Part shown: positions 42,833-52,689 of the stretch, in pieces
How the letters are laid out: the number at the start of each line of letters is the position of its first letter
How positions within the stretch are numbered: position 1 is the stretch's first letter
DNA from: Heliopora coerulea
Lineage: Eukaryota > Cnidaria > Anthozoa > Scleralcyonacea > Helioporidae
Length of the DNA stretch: 64,000 bases
Assembly: GCA_030142905.1 (NCBI GenBank)
Contig: JASJOG010000604.1
Location: 1 to 64,000 of the forward strand
Direction of reading: 5' to 3'
Translations under genes and position numbers: made by a program
Notes under the pieces: model-generated
Database searches by the model: none
What the model was told of the DNA's origin: nothing
The model's input: only the letters and a program-made list of their open reading frames with translations

Positions 42833-44397
42833 CTTACATACATAAAGCATAGGAACACAATAAAATTTAGTAGAAATTATACTGCTGTCTTACATAGGGC
42901 CGTGAATTTAAATATCGAATTACATAATGCTTAAATCTAAACAGTGATTTTATATAAAGTGAGATAGAAATAAAACTAAACCTTACCATGGTAGCAATAG
43001 CGTTGCAACTTTGCGGTATCTTCACGTTTATAACGACACGCATTATTCTCATTTTTGACAACCTCCCTAAACGATCATCCCTTAATGTATTGCTATAGAA
43101 ATATTATTAAGAGAGGTTTCCAAGAAAGACATTTTGCAATTAAAGCTTAGCGTGTTTTGAAAAATTCTGTCTTTTGAAAATAATTGGATATTTTCCACAC
43201 TTATTCTATTTGGATTATTTACCAACTATCAATCTTATTATGAGTGGTAGGCTTTCAAACATTTATATTTTCATTGACGCTGACCGCACTGTCCTAACAG
43301 AATACCATTTTGACAATATCACTATCTAATCCTGCGTTCCCAACATATTTGCATACAATCCTTGGTTGAAAATCATCTAAGGGTGTCAAGTTTATGGAAC
43401 TATTTGACCTTTTACACATGTATTGATCTTTTTTTTACCTAGGCTTATGCTTGTCATAAATGACTTTTTACTGAGCTTTATTTTCCACAGAGCTGTTCGG
43501 TCAATTCTTTAATTTATATTTCAGGCACTTACTATACTTTTGCTCCAGTACAAAAACGGACTAAACTGTTTCAAGAACAATTTGCGATTAATTGAAATGA
43601 TCGTGTTTTCAAAGAACCTCGAATTATCTCGACCTTTTACTTGACAAAAGGTCTTCAGGCAAATTTTTTGTTTTTGCTCACGTTACAGTATTTACGTTCC
43701 CTCAACACACATTATAATTATGTTACCTGCGAACAAGACCTTATGTGCGATGCATTGGTGCGTTGCAAACCTGAGCTTGAAGGCACTTTTGAGTATTTCA
43801 GCTCAGCGGAGACTAAATTTAGATTGAGCATGGCAACGAAGATTAGGTCGAATACCTAAAACTTTCTAGTTAATTTATTTCTCATTCATATCAGTATTAA
43901 TAGTCTCTAAATTTGTTGCCAACATTTTATAGTAAGTCGAAGCTATCTACAGTGTATTGTTTGTTTGTTAGCTTTGAGGACTGCTACAAATCACTTTTAC
44001 GCAGCTCAGGACTTTTATGATCAGTAATTCTTTTTTAGTCTTTTAATACTGCTGTTGATTAATATGTACCACAACCAATACCACACATTAGCACTTGAAT
44101 CAAATCGGTCAACACACCCATATCATTCTCATAGTAATTCTTTGTACTGCTGGCCTATTTCGTTTAACTTCAAATTTGAATATTCGAATTCGTTACCACG
44201 TTACCGTTAAGAATACCCACAACGGAATTGCACTTACCGCTACCCCTCGGCAAAAGTGCCTGACATCCTGGAGCGGACGTAGCGGAATATCTCTTTAAGC
44301 TGGAGTGGAGACTATACGTGCACAAAAAAATTCGTCAAAAGCGAAGGCAGTACGTGTTATAGAATATGCTAGAGCACGTAATGGTTTACGTGCTATT

Positions 44398-44399
<2 letters not shown>
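42833..44399. other. intron, one possible exon-like segment
   Basis: Mostly AT-rich. At 43689 a good acceptor (TTTTTGCTCACGTTACAG) opens a protein-like frame (YVTCEQDLMCDALVRCKPEL, then EGTFEYFSSAETKFRLS) ending at TAA near 43857. It enters in phase 0, which does not fit between exons 37203 and 44656, so I do not place it in the gene. Confidence 0.3.
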
Positions 44400-44437
<38 letters not shown>

Positions 44438-44455
44438 ATGATATGCCTTGATATG

Positions 44456-44492
<37 letters not shown>
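44400..44492. repeat. AT dinucleotide microsatellite, two blocks
   Basis: Two TA repeat blocks flank GATATGATATGCCTTGATATGC. Confidence 0.9.
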
Positions 44493-44493
<1 letters not shown>

Positions 44494-44655
44494 ATACGGG
44501 GACAATGCTTTGGATGGCAATTGATGAATTCCATTGCCTTGAATAATGAATGTTCTATCAAAGCAACTTATTCACATCAAACCTACACTGTGATTGCCAG
44601 TAAAAGTGCTTCAGATGCTAATAGTGAGAATTTATCTCTTTTTTTTTGTTCCAAG

Positions 44656-45282
44656 GACCTCCAGATATTCATCTTATTTCAAGACGGGACGTTCATGCTG
44701 CTAAGTTTCCTTGGAATGGAAAAACAGTTGACGTTGTCCTGTTAACAGTCAATGAACGCGAGTTTCTCGCGGCATATGAGATTCTAGAAGCTCCTTCCAC
44801 GGCACTTGTAGAGGATCTGGGACCGGTCTACTTCGGTGGTGTTGGTAAAGTTGAAGTGGCTTTGGTGGAATCAGAAATGGGCGCTAACAACAACTCGGCA
44901 GCACAGGAAACCTGTAAAAAAGCCGTCCGTCTAATCAAACCAAAAGATATTATTTGTCTTGGGGTGTGTTTTGGTTTGTTGGAAGAAAAGCAAAACCTAG
45001 GCGACCTACTGATATCTCGGATCATTCAAAGATATTCTCAAGTTCGCGTCAATGCGGATGGCTTAAGAATGCCAAGAGGCGACAGCTATTTGGTGAATAC
45101 AGAACTTTACAAACTTTTTAAAGATGGACAAAATGGCTGGAATTCGCAACTCAGCGGACGCTCGGTTAAGGTCCACACAGGTACAATTCTATCCGGTCCT
45201 GAACTTATCGACAATGCAGAACGTAGATTGCAGTTAAAAACAATGTACCCTGAAGCTCTTGGTGGAGAAATGGAAAGTGAAG
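44656..45282 (+). CDS. PNP_UDP / MTA-SAH nucleosidase-like domain exon
   Basis: Acceptor after a T-rich tract (TTTTTTTTTGTTCCAAG), donor GAAG|GTACAT. It encodes about 209 residues: a start strand 'VDVVLLTVNEREFLAAYEIL' (the Glu corresponds to the N-terminal catalytic Glu of MTA/SAH nucleosidase), GPVYFGGVGKVEVALVESEM, 'DIICLGVCFGLLEEKQNLGD', 'VHTGTILSGPELI' (the 'SGD' loop), and 'LGGEMESEG' (the ME(x)E substrate-binding/catalytic motif). The fold cleaves or phosphorolyses N-glycosidic bonds of nucleosides. In bacterial and fungal immune proteins related domains act as effectors. The domain is completed by exon 48862-49011. Confidence 0.88.
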
Positions 45283-45424
45283 GTACATGCCAGAATTAAA
45301 TAGCAGATTAGTGGCAGTTGACGAACCAGGCGGGAACCGTAATTTGAATATGAAAATCAAGGCCCAGCAAAGCCAGGGGAATAAAGCCATCAGCACAAAC
45401 TTTGAAATTAAAATATTTTAATGG

Positions 45425-45990
45425 TTATATTTCGTTCCATCTGGCAACTTCGTCAGAGCTAGTGTGACAATATAGTTAAGAAGAACCACATTTATGTTAT
45501 AGCCAAGGACGAGCTATATCAAATTACAAAGTAACACTAGGAGGCATAACTGAGTAAATTAAAATAAGGAAAGAGAGATGGAACTTATATTAGATTTGAG
45601 AGGTTTGATTTCTTTAATGAGAATGTTTTCTCGTAGGAGAAGCTCAAAACTAGAGAAACGGAAAGAAAGAATACTAAAATCATTGCAGGATTTGGGGTAA
45701 CCAATTTCGCGGTGATGAGACAAAACGCTTGAGAGAGAAGGATTCCTGGGTTTCTTCCATGGTGTAACCGAAATTCTTTTGTGGTCAGAGATACGCGTAT
45801 GGATGTGTCGACATGTTCTCCCGAAATACATTGCATCACAGCATTGACACAAATTAATAAATATTGTGTGATCTCAGACCACAAGGAACGCGGTCCTTGA
45901 CCTGCCAAAGAAAGAAATTAGACTGGCAACAAACAGCACATTCTCTCAACTCTAATATACGTTTCATCCATCTTTCTTTATTTTAATTTA
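45425..45990 (-). pseudogene. Penelope-like GIY-YIG fragment and 3' tail
   Basis: Minus-strand text: CQCCDAMYFGRTCRHIHTRI, 'SVLSHHREIGYP', 'FSILSFRFSSFELLLRENIL' and IKEIKPLKSN. This is a GIY-YIG nuclease (Y-F-GRT...H...RI) with the FELLLRE..LI end. The tail shows CTGACGAAGTTGCC and GAACGAAA at 45430-45456. It is 5'-truncated, in the intron between the two PNP exons. Confidence 0.75.
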
Positions 45991-46010
45991 CTCGGCAATG
46001 CCTCCTAGTG

Positions 46011-46470
46011 TCACCTTTGTAATACGATATGCCTTTTCCTTGACTGTAATATATATTTGATCCTCCTTAAAGTACCTATCCCGCGTGTGGGGATTTTGTA
46101 TATTGGCATTCTTTTGGTTTTCAGCTGAAAAATCGAATATATCTTGCTTTTCGACAATTTCATATTCATGGAGATTTTCGAAGTCAAAGTGTGCAATTTT
46201 GCACTTTCGCAGTGAGAAAAGAACACTGGTAACTACTTCCCGGAAATGACGTCAAAGTGGAAACAGCTGAGAACTGCAGTAAGTGATTTACCTAACTCAA
46301 GGTTAGATTTCTGTTTGAAGAAATTAACTTTTGTTTCGAAGAACTGCTCAGCATTGTTCAGAAACATTCAGAAATCCCGTCATTACGAAGAAAGGACTGC
46401 GGAAGAAGAGCGCTCACAAATACGTCGGAGTCGGCTAGAAAGGTCAGAAACAGTGGATAACTAGTATATG
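46011..46470 (+). repeat. inverted pair, left member
   Basis: This matches the reverse complement of about 47205-47760 with many substitutions. Shared landmarks are the CACACGGGATAGGCAC-type and TGCAATTTTGCA segments. Both carry an ATGACGTCAAA/CAAACTGG...ATTTACCT region, open on one strand ('SDLPNSRLDFCLKKL'). It is probably the 5' part of a Penelope-like or related element in two opposite copies. Confidence 0.5.
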
Positions 46471-46477
46471 AGACTGC

Positions 46478-46945
46478 CACTAAGTTTCTCTTTAGTATTG
46501 AATGTTTCAATATTTTAGCACAATCTCTAGTAAGCGAAGAACCAGGCGGGAGTCGTAATCTCAGAGCAATTATAAGTGTCCAGCTCAATACATGGTTGTG
46601 TATTATCAAACCAATTCAGTTTGTATTCCGTGTTCGGTATTTATTACGCTGTGCACCTATATTAATTCAAAAACTACGATTCCCGCCTGACTCCTCACTT
46701 ACTAGGCAATGAATTTCAATTTATGAAGAAGATAAAACAGATACAAAGGTGCGATGATATTTCGACTCCATTCCAAAGTCATTCTGAAACCAAATGAGTT
46801 AGTTTGAAAATACACAACCGTGCATTGTGCTGGTCACTTTTATTTATTCTAAGATTACGATTCTCGCCTCGATCTTTGCTTACTAGGGATTGTGCTAAAA
46901 TATTGATACATTCGTGACAAAAGAGAAACATAGTGACAGTCTCAC
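46478..46945. mobile_element. foldback repeat, ~125 bp arms
   Basis: Left arm (46478-46612) contains TTTCAATATTTTAGCACAAT, CTCTAGTAAGCGAAGA and CCAGGCGGGAGTCGTAATCT. Right arm (46805-46945) is its diverged reverse complement. Another partial copy (CAGGCGGGAACCGTAATTTG) occurs near 45327. This is a non-coding repeat family. Confidence 0.6.
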
Positions 46946-47204
46946 ATGCAACAATCAGTGACTTTATTAGCAGGACACGAATTCCTAGTTACTACCTGTG
47001 ATTTCTCCTTCCCCTTTTTCAATGTTGAGTGGCAAACAATGGGGAATTTTGTGCGATTTCTAGGACCGAGACTGATTATTCCTTGTTACCAAACAACATT
47101 GAAGTGGGGGAGGAGAGGGTATGTTAAATTTCTGACATTTTGGAGACCGAGTAATGGTTTGGTGAGGTGTCCCGTTCTAATTTGTCAGTAATTGCAGTTT
47201 TCCA

Positions 47205-47830
47205 TTGTTTCTGACTTTTCTGAACGACTCCAACGTACTTCTAAGCGCTCTTGTTCCGCAGTTCTGTCTTTGTAATGATGGGACATCTATTCTTCGTCCG
47301 CCAAAGATTTTCCTTCGTAAGGTTGGACGTTACCGTCAGCGTAGTTGTTGGATACGTAATTTGTCGTGCATCCCCCTTCGACCTCAATGACGTCTGTCTC
47401 TGAATCGTTTCGCCTATAATCGGTACTCGAAGAAGAAGAAGAAGAAGAAGGCATACTTGAAAATGTTTCTTCACGTTTCCGAACAATTTTGAGCAATTCT
47501 TTGAAACAAAAATCGAGTTATTCAAACAGAAACCTAACCTTCTGCCAGGTAAATCACTTATTGGAGTTCTCATTCGTTCCCAGTTTGACGTTATTCCTGG
47601 CAAATAGTTACCAAAGTTTTTTCTCACCACCGAACTGCAAAATTGCAAACTTTGACCTTGAAAATCTCCATGAAAATGAAATTTTGTTGCAAAACATAAT
47701 ATGTTACATTTTTAATCGGAAACATCCAAAAAATGCAAACATATAAAATGCGCACACACGGGATAGGCACTTTAAGTATTTTGTCACACTTGCTCTGACG
47801 ATACTGCCAGTTGCAACAAAACGTAAGCAT
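47205..47830 (-). repeat. inverted pair, right member, followed by a Penelope-like tail
   Basis: Reverse-complement partner of 46011-46470, up to about 47760. A GAA trinucleotide run lies at 47429-47452. At 47795 a plus-strand tail CTGACGATACTGCCAG with AAAACGTAAGC resembles the tail at 45430. Confidence 0.5.
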
Positions 47831-48289
47831 CAAGTTATTTTAAACTCGAAGTTTGTGATCATGGCTTTATCCCGTTTGATTTGGTAGCCATTGGTTTTTG
47901 TATTCGGTTTGAATATCAGATTATTAAGTGCCAAGATCACTCTCATGACGTCTCTCACTCTACACCTCTGTTTGTCTGTCTGTCTCTGTCTCATCATCTA
48001 TATCCAACACCCTATCTCTCTGTATCTTTGTCTCCGATACTTTGGGTCAGAAGCTGAATTTTTATTTCAACATGTGCACATGAGTCTCGAACTAAGCTTT
48101 ATATTAGTTAAGTATGAAGATTAATGCCAAGTCAAAGGATTCGTAGAAAAGGCATGCAATTTTGGAGAACTTTATCAAAGTCTAATGTTTTGCTGTATTT
48201 TACGCAACACCTATAGGCAATGAAACAAAATGTGACAGACTAGAAATATATAAAGATATTATTATAGGTTAACACAGTTTTGCGTTTGA

Positions 48290-48680
48290 GAAGAAACGTG
48301 ACCCGAAAAGATGTCAGAAGTGACGAGGAGAGGCAAAGATGGAATAAGAAGACGTGAATATTAAGGTTGAAAGTAGGATAAGGTTTTTCATTAAGCAGCC
48401 AGATTTCTCTGTTCAGGAGGTCACTGATGGAAGAAGAGCAAGAAGAAGAAAGGATAATGAAATCATCGAATCAAACATGGTGACCAGTATCAGGTTTAAA
48501 TCTGAGAATGCTGTTTGATGACAGGTTGACACTATTTTTACCAGTTACAGCAGAAATTCCAACGTGATCGGAGATACGGATGTGGAGAAGTTGGCTTGTC
48601 AGGCCAACATGCAGCTCGCCGCAGCATCGCAATTTTAAAAGCTCTACGATACGAGACCTAAGACCCTTGGGAACTCTGTC
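48290..48680 (-). pseudogene. Penelope-like GIY-YIG fragment
   Basis: On the minus strand: LRCCGELHVGLTSQLLHIRI, 'SDHVGISAVTGK', then 'FDDFIILSSSSSSIRDLLNR' and 'LLNEKPYPTFNLN'. It is another copy of the Penelope-like nuclease C-terminus with an in-frame stop before FDDF. The YVG motif reads HVG. It lies 180 bp upstream of the last PNP exon. Confidence 0.7.
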
Positions 48681-48861
48681 CTTAACCCTTAATGTGACAA
48701 TCTTGCTATTCTGCTACTTATTATATTTAACTCTGTCTAATGCCGGACAATTTTACATGTCAAGGAAGACCTCCCGGGAAATTGCTACTTAAAGAGTTGA
48801 AAGCGAAACACTGTGACAGATGTATCATAGTTGACGTTTGTTTTTACCTCCTTTACTTCAG

Positions 48862-49011
48862 GGTTGATTGGCCTAGAAGTGCCTTTCATTGTGTGTAAGA
48901 GTATTACAGATTGGGCCGATGGCTCCAAGACGAAAGACTGGCAAACGTTTGGCGCCAAAGTGTCGGCTTCCTTTGTGAAACACGTCTTAGAATCTAAAAG
49001 GTTTGAACAAG
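48862..49011 (+). CDS. PNP domain, C-terminal exon
   Basis: Acceptor CTCCTTTACTTCAG; phase 1 in, giving MESEG-LIGLEVPFIVCKSI. 'SITDWADGSKTKDWQ' supplies the catalytic Asp (the 'SD.AD' motif of MTA/SAH nucleosidases) and 'TFGAKVSASFVKHVL' the last helix. It then reads ESKRFEQG. Reading on gives GGT TAG, a stop at once. If the GT at 49012 is a donor, the strong acceptor at 49861 gives GGC TAA. Either way the protein ends ...RFEQG. The PNP domain is complete. Confidence 0.82.
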
Positions 49012-51932
49012 GTTAGTAAACCAATTTTGTCATGTTCGGATATTAATTGTCGCACAGCCATGTTGAAGAAATACGTGCAAAAAGGCATGTCGAGTAATGT
49101 TTCGTAATAGTACACTTGCCATTATTTACTCCGTAACTTAAGGAAACGCAACATTCGTTTCTCTGTGCTCTGCAATCATTTAAGAAATACCAAAGGGATT
49201 CCCGTGTTTGGACAATGTGGTCCAAACACGCAGGATGTGAGACTTAAGAAAAGCGTAAAAAAACACGAGAGTTGAAAACACTTTTCGAAAGTCGAGACGT
49301 TTGCGGAATACCACAAGACGGAAATAGGTTGTGCTTAAAGCGAATAAATAAAAAATCCTCGGTGATTCTTTTGCGCCTGCATGTACTTATTTTTTAAGGA
49401 TGGTATTTCATGCAACATGTCGCTTCCTGAAAAGTTCGCTCAGACCTTGTTTGTAAGTTGTGCCAGGCTGTGCTACTTGGTACTTGTAATTCGTATTAAA
49501 AGTACAAGGAGGACGCCAAATTTGTGTTCCTCAAGAAACAGAGTAGCGCGCGTGTCAACACTGCAAAGTTCACCTCAACTCGGTTTATAAGCTCAACCTT
49601 AACTGCCCTGAAGCATGCAGCACGGCTTACATCGGTACGGCTAATGTAACTTGCTTTATAAGCTGTACAAGACTGTTTCAGCTCTATACGGCTTGTGACT
49701 GTACACTTATAAACTAGGCCTGAAAATCATTCACAAATGGAATGCTAAACGCATCGACTTTGCAGCAGTCAGCATTTGTTGCGTTAAACATGGTCGCAAG
49801 TAACATTACTCATAAGTTGTTGAAACTCGGTATGTTAAGTTTTTTTGTTACTTTATTCAGGCTAACTCCAGATGATAAGGTTTTATATGTCATGGGGAGA
49901 CATCATGTCATGAAAGAATTATGACTCATTCGATTAACTTTTCCGGCAGTATCTACGCATCTTTTAGCGAATACCTGTTTCTCATGCCATTGTTATTTAT
50001 TTTTAGTAAACTATTGTTTTACTTAGTACTCGAACTCATATTACGTAAACACTTCTGGTTTTATAAACGCAATTGAACTATTCTTAATATAAAATTCATT
50101 AGCGCATTGTGAATAGTAAACGATAGATGTTGCCGCGAAATTATAGACATCATGTCAATTAGTTGATTTTGTCCGACAGAATTCTTTCCATGGGCCCGCC
50201 ATTTCCCAAATCTTAGATCAATCTTTGTTTGCAAACACAATCTTTTCTAAGGAAACATTGAAAAGAATTTAGCCAAAGTCACTATAACTTGGTTTCATAT
50301 TAAGAGGACTTAACAATTTTCTAGTTAATTTATAAACTATGTAACTTTAATGGGAAGATGTTTCTATAGATAATTTGGTCTTTAGTATAGAGCCTTACCA
50401 TTTGAGCAAGTTAGCGCATTAAAACAAGAGTCAATTATGAAAATATCTGCTCCCAAGATATCTAAATGTCCATTAATTCTTTCCTTGCGGGAGCTCAAAC
50501 CTTGACGAGTAAAGTCGTGTAGCATAACTAAGAGTGAAATAATACAAGTTCTATCTTGCTGCAAAAGATTTAAGAACGTATCTTCTTGTTGGTCAAAAAG
50601 TTGCGGATTTGCAATAATATGACTCATAGGTAACTGTGGCGAATTCAACTTCCGTTCCGTTTCTTTCGCCAATTTAGCTTTTCTAAACCACCTTATCGTC
50701 TCAACATGTTTCATGGTGAAAGAGTTATTTTTAACATGCTTTTAATTTTATATTAGAACGTTCTGTACCTTTATCTTGGTCGTTTGTAAAAGTTATACAC
50801 TGAGTACGAGGTGCTTAAGTGATACAGAGGTTTAAGTTATATAACCACCTTATATCACCATTGGTGCATGAGGTTTTCGAAAACTAAGTTAGCAATACTT
50901 GCAATAGGCTAGTCTCCGTTGATATTTCGTTCCAGATATTTTCATTTTCTAGGATATAAGACCAATAGATGTTTGGTTATGGTTGTGGGGAATATTGAGC
51001 GTTTCCAAACGAAATATTCATTGCGATAGTGGTGGATTAAAGATTGAGGGAAGGGTAGCACTTTGGGCACGTGCTAGCGATTCCGCTCTTGTTCGGGCTC
51101 CGCACAATTTTGGGAGGCCTCACGCTGTTTATAGGGTGTTTTTAAGGTAGAAATTAAACGCTGGATGCATGTCCGTTCAAATTGTTGTAGCAAAATAACG
51201 GTGAAATAGGCTGAGTAGACCCAATTATTTATATAACGACCTATCATCCAGTCTGTAAAATTTCCACCATCCATTACTTTATTGATTTAATATTCTATGA
51301 AAGTTCGACGTTTGAATTACTGGGTCCAAGGTGTAACTAATATGCTGTGTAAGATGTTGAACCTATAATTTGTTTTAAATACTCTTGTCTTGTAACTGTG
51401 TCTATGGCTATATGCCTTAAAATATGAGAACTATAAGTAAACAAATCAGTTTCCAGTCACAGAAATATGAACACCCTACATTAGAAACTGATTATTAATT
51501 ATTTACTATTTCGATATTTAGTTTATACAAATATTTTTTTGTATATATCATGGCCATAGGAAGCAGGGAGAGGGGGGGGGGGGGTGAACTCCCTAAGTAC
51601 TTGATACCAACGTCAATTAAAAACAGTTTTATTACTGTCTTTGGTTTGAAGTAATTTTGGACACGTGTATAATCTTTGTTTGTAACTTTCATTTCACTAC
51701 CATTTATATATTAATTGCTTTAACTTCCATATCTAAATATATGTGCCATAACTAGCTTTTTATCACTTTGTATTGTAGCTACATGGTTACAGTAATACCG
51801 TAATGAAAAAAGGAGCATTCGCAACAAAAATATTCACCAGTTAAAAATTACCTTCTCTCTCCCTTAATATAGCGTTAGATTGTGAAACGACAATTATATT
51901 GCGATTGTTGTAGTTTGGTAATTATGTTCTTA
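49012..51932. other. 3' side of the host gene, few features
   Basis: It contains a strong acceptor-like site at 49861 (possible 3' UTR exon), the minus-strand frame at 50382-50714, and AT-rich sequence. A G homopolymer lies at 51573-51583. No other recognised gene or element. Confidence 0.4.
50382..50714 (-). CDS. hypothetical 110-residue frame
   Basis: An uninterrupted minus-strand frame starting 'MKHVETIRWFRKAKLAKETE', with 'ANPQLFDQQEDTFLNLLQQD' and 'SLLVMLHDFTRQGLSSRKER' inside. Amino-acid use looks like real protein (helical, balanced charge) and not random AT-rich sequence. I do not recognise the family. It may be a gene fragment or an exon of a transposable element. There are no obvious neighbours. 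Confidence 0.35.
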   Translation of the reverse strand: MKHVETIRWFRKAKLAKETERKLNSPQLPMSHIIANPQLFDQQEDTFLNLLQQDRTCIISLLVMLHDFTRQGLSSRKERINGHLDILGADIFIIDSCFNALTCSNGKALY

Positions 51933-52079
51933 ATACTTACGCTCTCAAGCTGTTCTCTCAGAAAAACTTTCTGAGTCCCTGACGGGAATCGAACCCGTAA
52001 CCTTCTGAAGGTTACGGGTTCGATTCCCGTCAGGGACTCAGAAAGTTTTTCTGAGAGAACAGCTTGAGAGCGTAAGTAT
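51933..52079. repeat. perfect 147-bp palindrome containing a tRNA 3' half
   Basis: Two 73 bp arms are exact reverse complements around a single central base at 52006. Each arm contains AAGGTTACGGGTTCGATTCC and CGTCAGGGACTC, which has the T-arm and acceptor 3' strand of a tRNA, then GAAAGTTTTTCTGAGAGAAC. The pairing stops sharply at both ends. This is a snap-back duplication of a tRNA-derived sequence. Confidence 0.9.
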
Positions 52080-52689
52080 AAAGACAATTTTATTGTTCAG
52101 AAATACGTCAACAATTGTTAAACTGGGGGACGTAATTCTTTAATTCAGTCCCGAATTAGTAAAATTTCAGAGGACAGAGCTAGTGGTATTCGTGATGTGA
52201 ACTGTGTATTGTAAAAATCGACACAAATGTCGACAAGTATTGGTCTATTCTTTGAAGCTGAGAATAAACATACCCAGTCTTTTGTTGACAGCTTTATGCT
52301 CAGGAATTTAACGCACAGTGACACCAGGCATAATTTCACGCAAACTTTGCCCCGACTTATTATGGTAATTTTCGAAGTAGCGTTCGGAACTGTTTAGCCC
52401 AGAGTAGCGTCAAATTATATCTGATTCTCTAGCTGGTTGTGTTGGAAATTGTTTGTTCACTGTCGAACCAATTATGTTGAGAACGTGTTTTCTGCTAAAA
52501 ATAAAACATTTACAAAAAAATGCTAGGCAAGCATTTAAACTATCGTGAAGCAATTCGAAAAGAGAAGCAATCAACGGAAAGCTTGAAATTGAAGAAAGAA
52601 AATGGTGCGAAAAACTATGAAGGAACGAACTAAACCCGTTTAATAATTACAAATTTTTTTAACCCTTCCCGTTACTTACCCGAATTTTT

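Larger units (their letters stand above)
9740..49011 (+). other. host gene span: Death-ZU5-ZU5-UPA-like-PNP protein, 13 exons, 5' end missing
   Basis: Exons: 9740-9859, 9932-9984, 11413-11460, 15019-15289, 17858-17927, 19876-20210, 20321-20556, 25842-26182, 28433-28747, 36157-36319, 37128-37203, 44656-45282, 48862-49011. Each starts after AG and is followed by GT. The junction phases agree at all 12 joins (1, 0, 0, 1, 2, 1, 0, 2, 2, 0, 1, 1), giving about 935 codons without a stop. Domains in order: unknown N-terminus, Death, linker, ZU5, ZU5 plus UPA-like, linker, PNP_UDP nucleosidase. Death and ZU5 are protein-interaction modules of PIDD, UNC5 and ankyrins. PNP-family domains cleave nucleosides or nucleotides. 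A role as cytosolic immune or cell-death sensor with an enzymatic effector is inference. Introns are packed with transposons. Confidence 0.75.

Noticed and set aside
44295..44561. Open frame across the AT microsatellite encoding YIYIYI repeats
   Set aside because: It is a translation of TA dinucleotides and no real protein.
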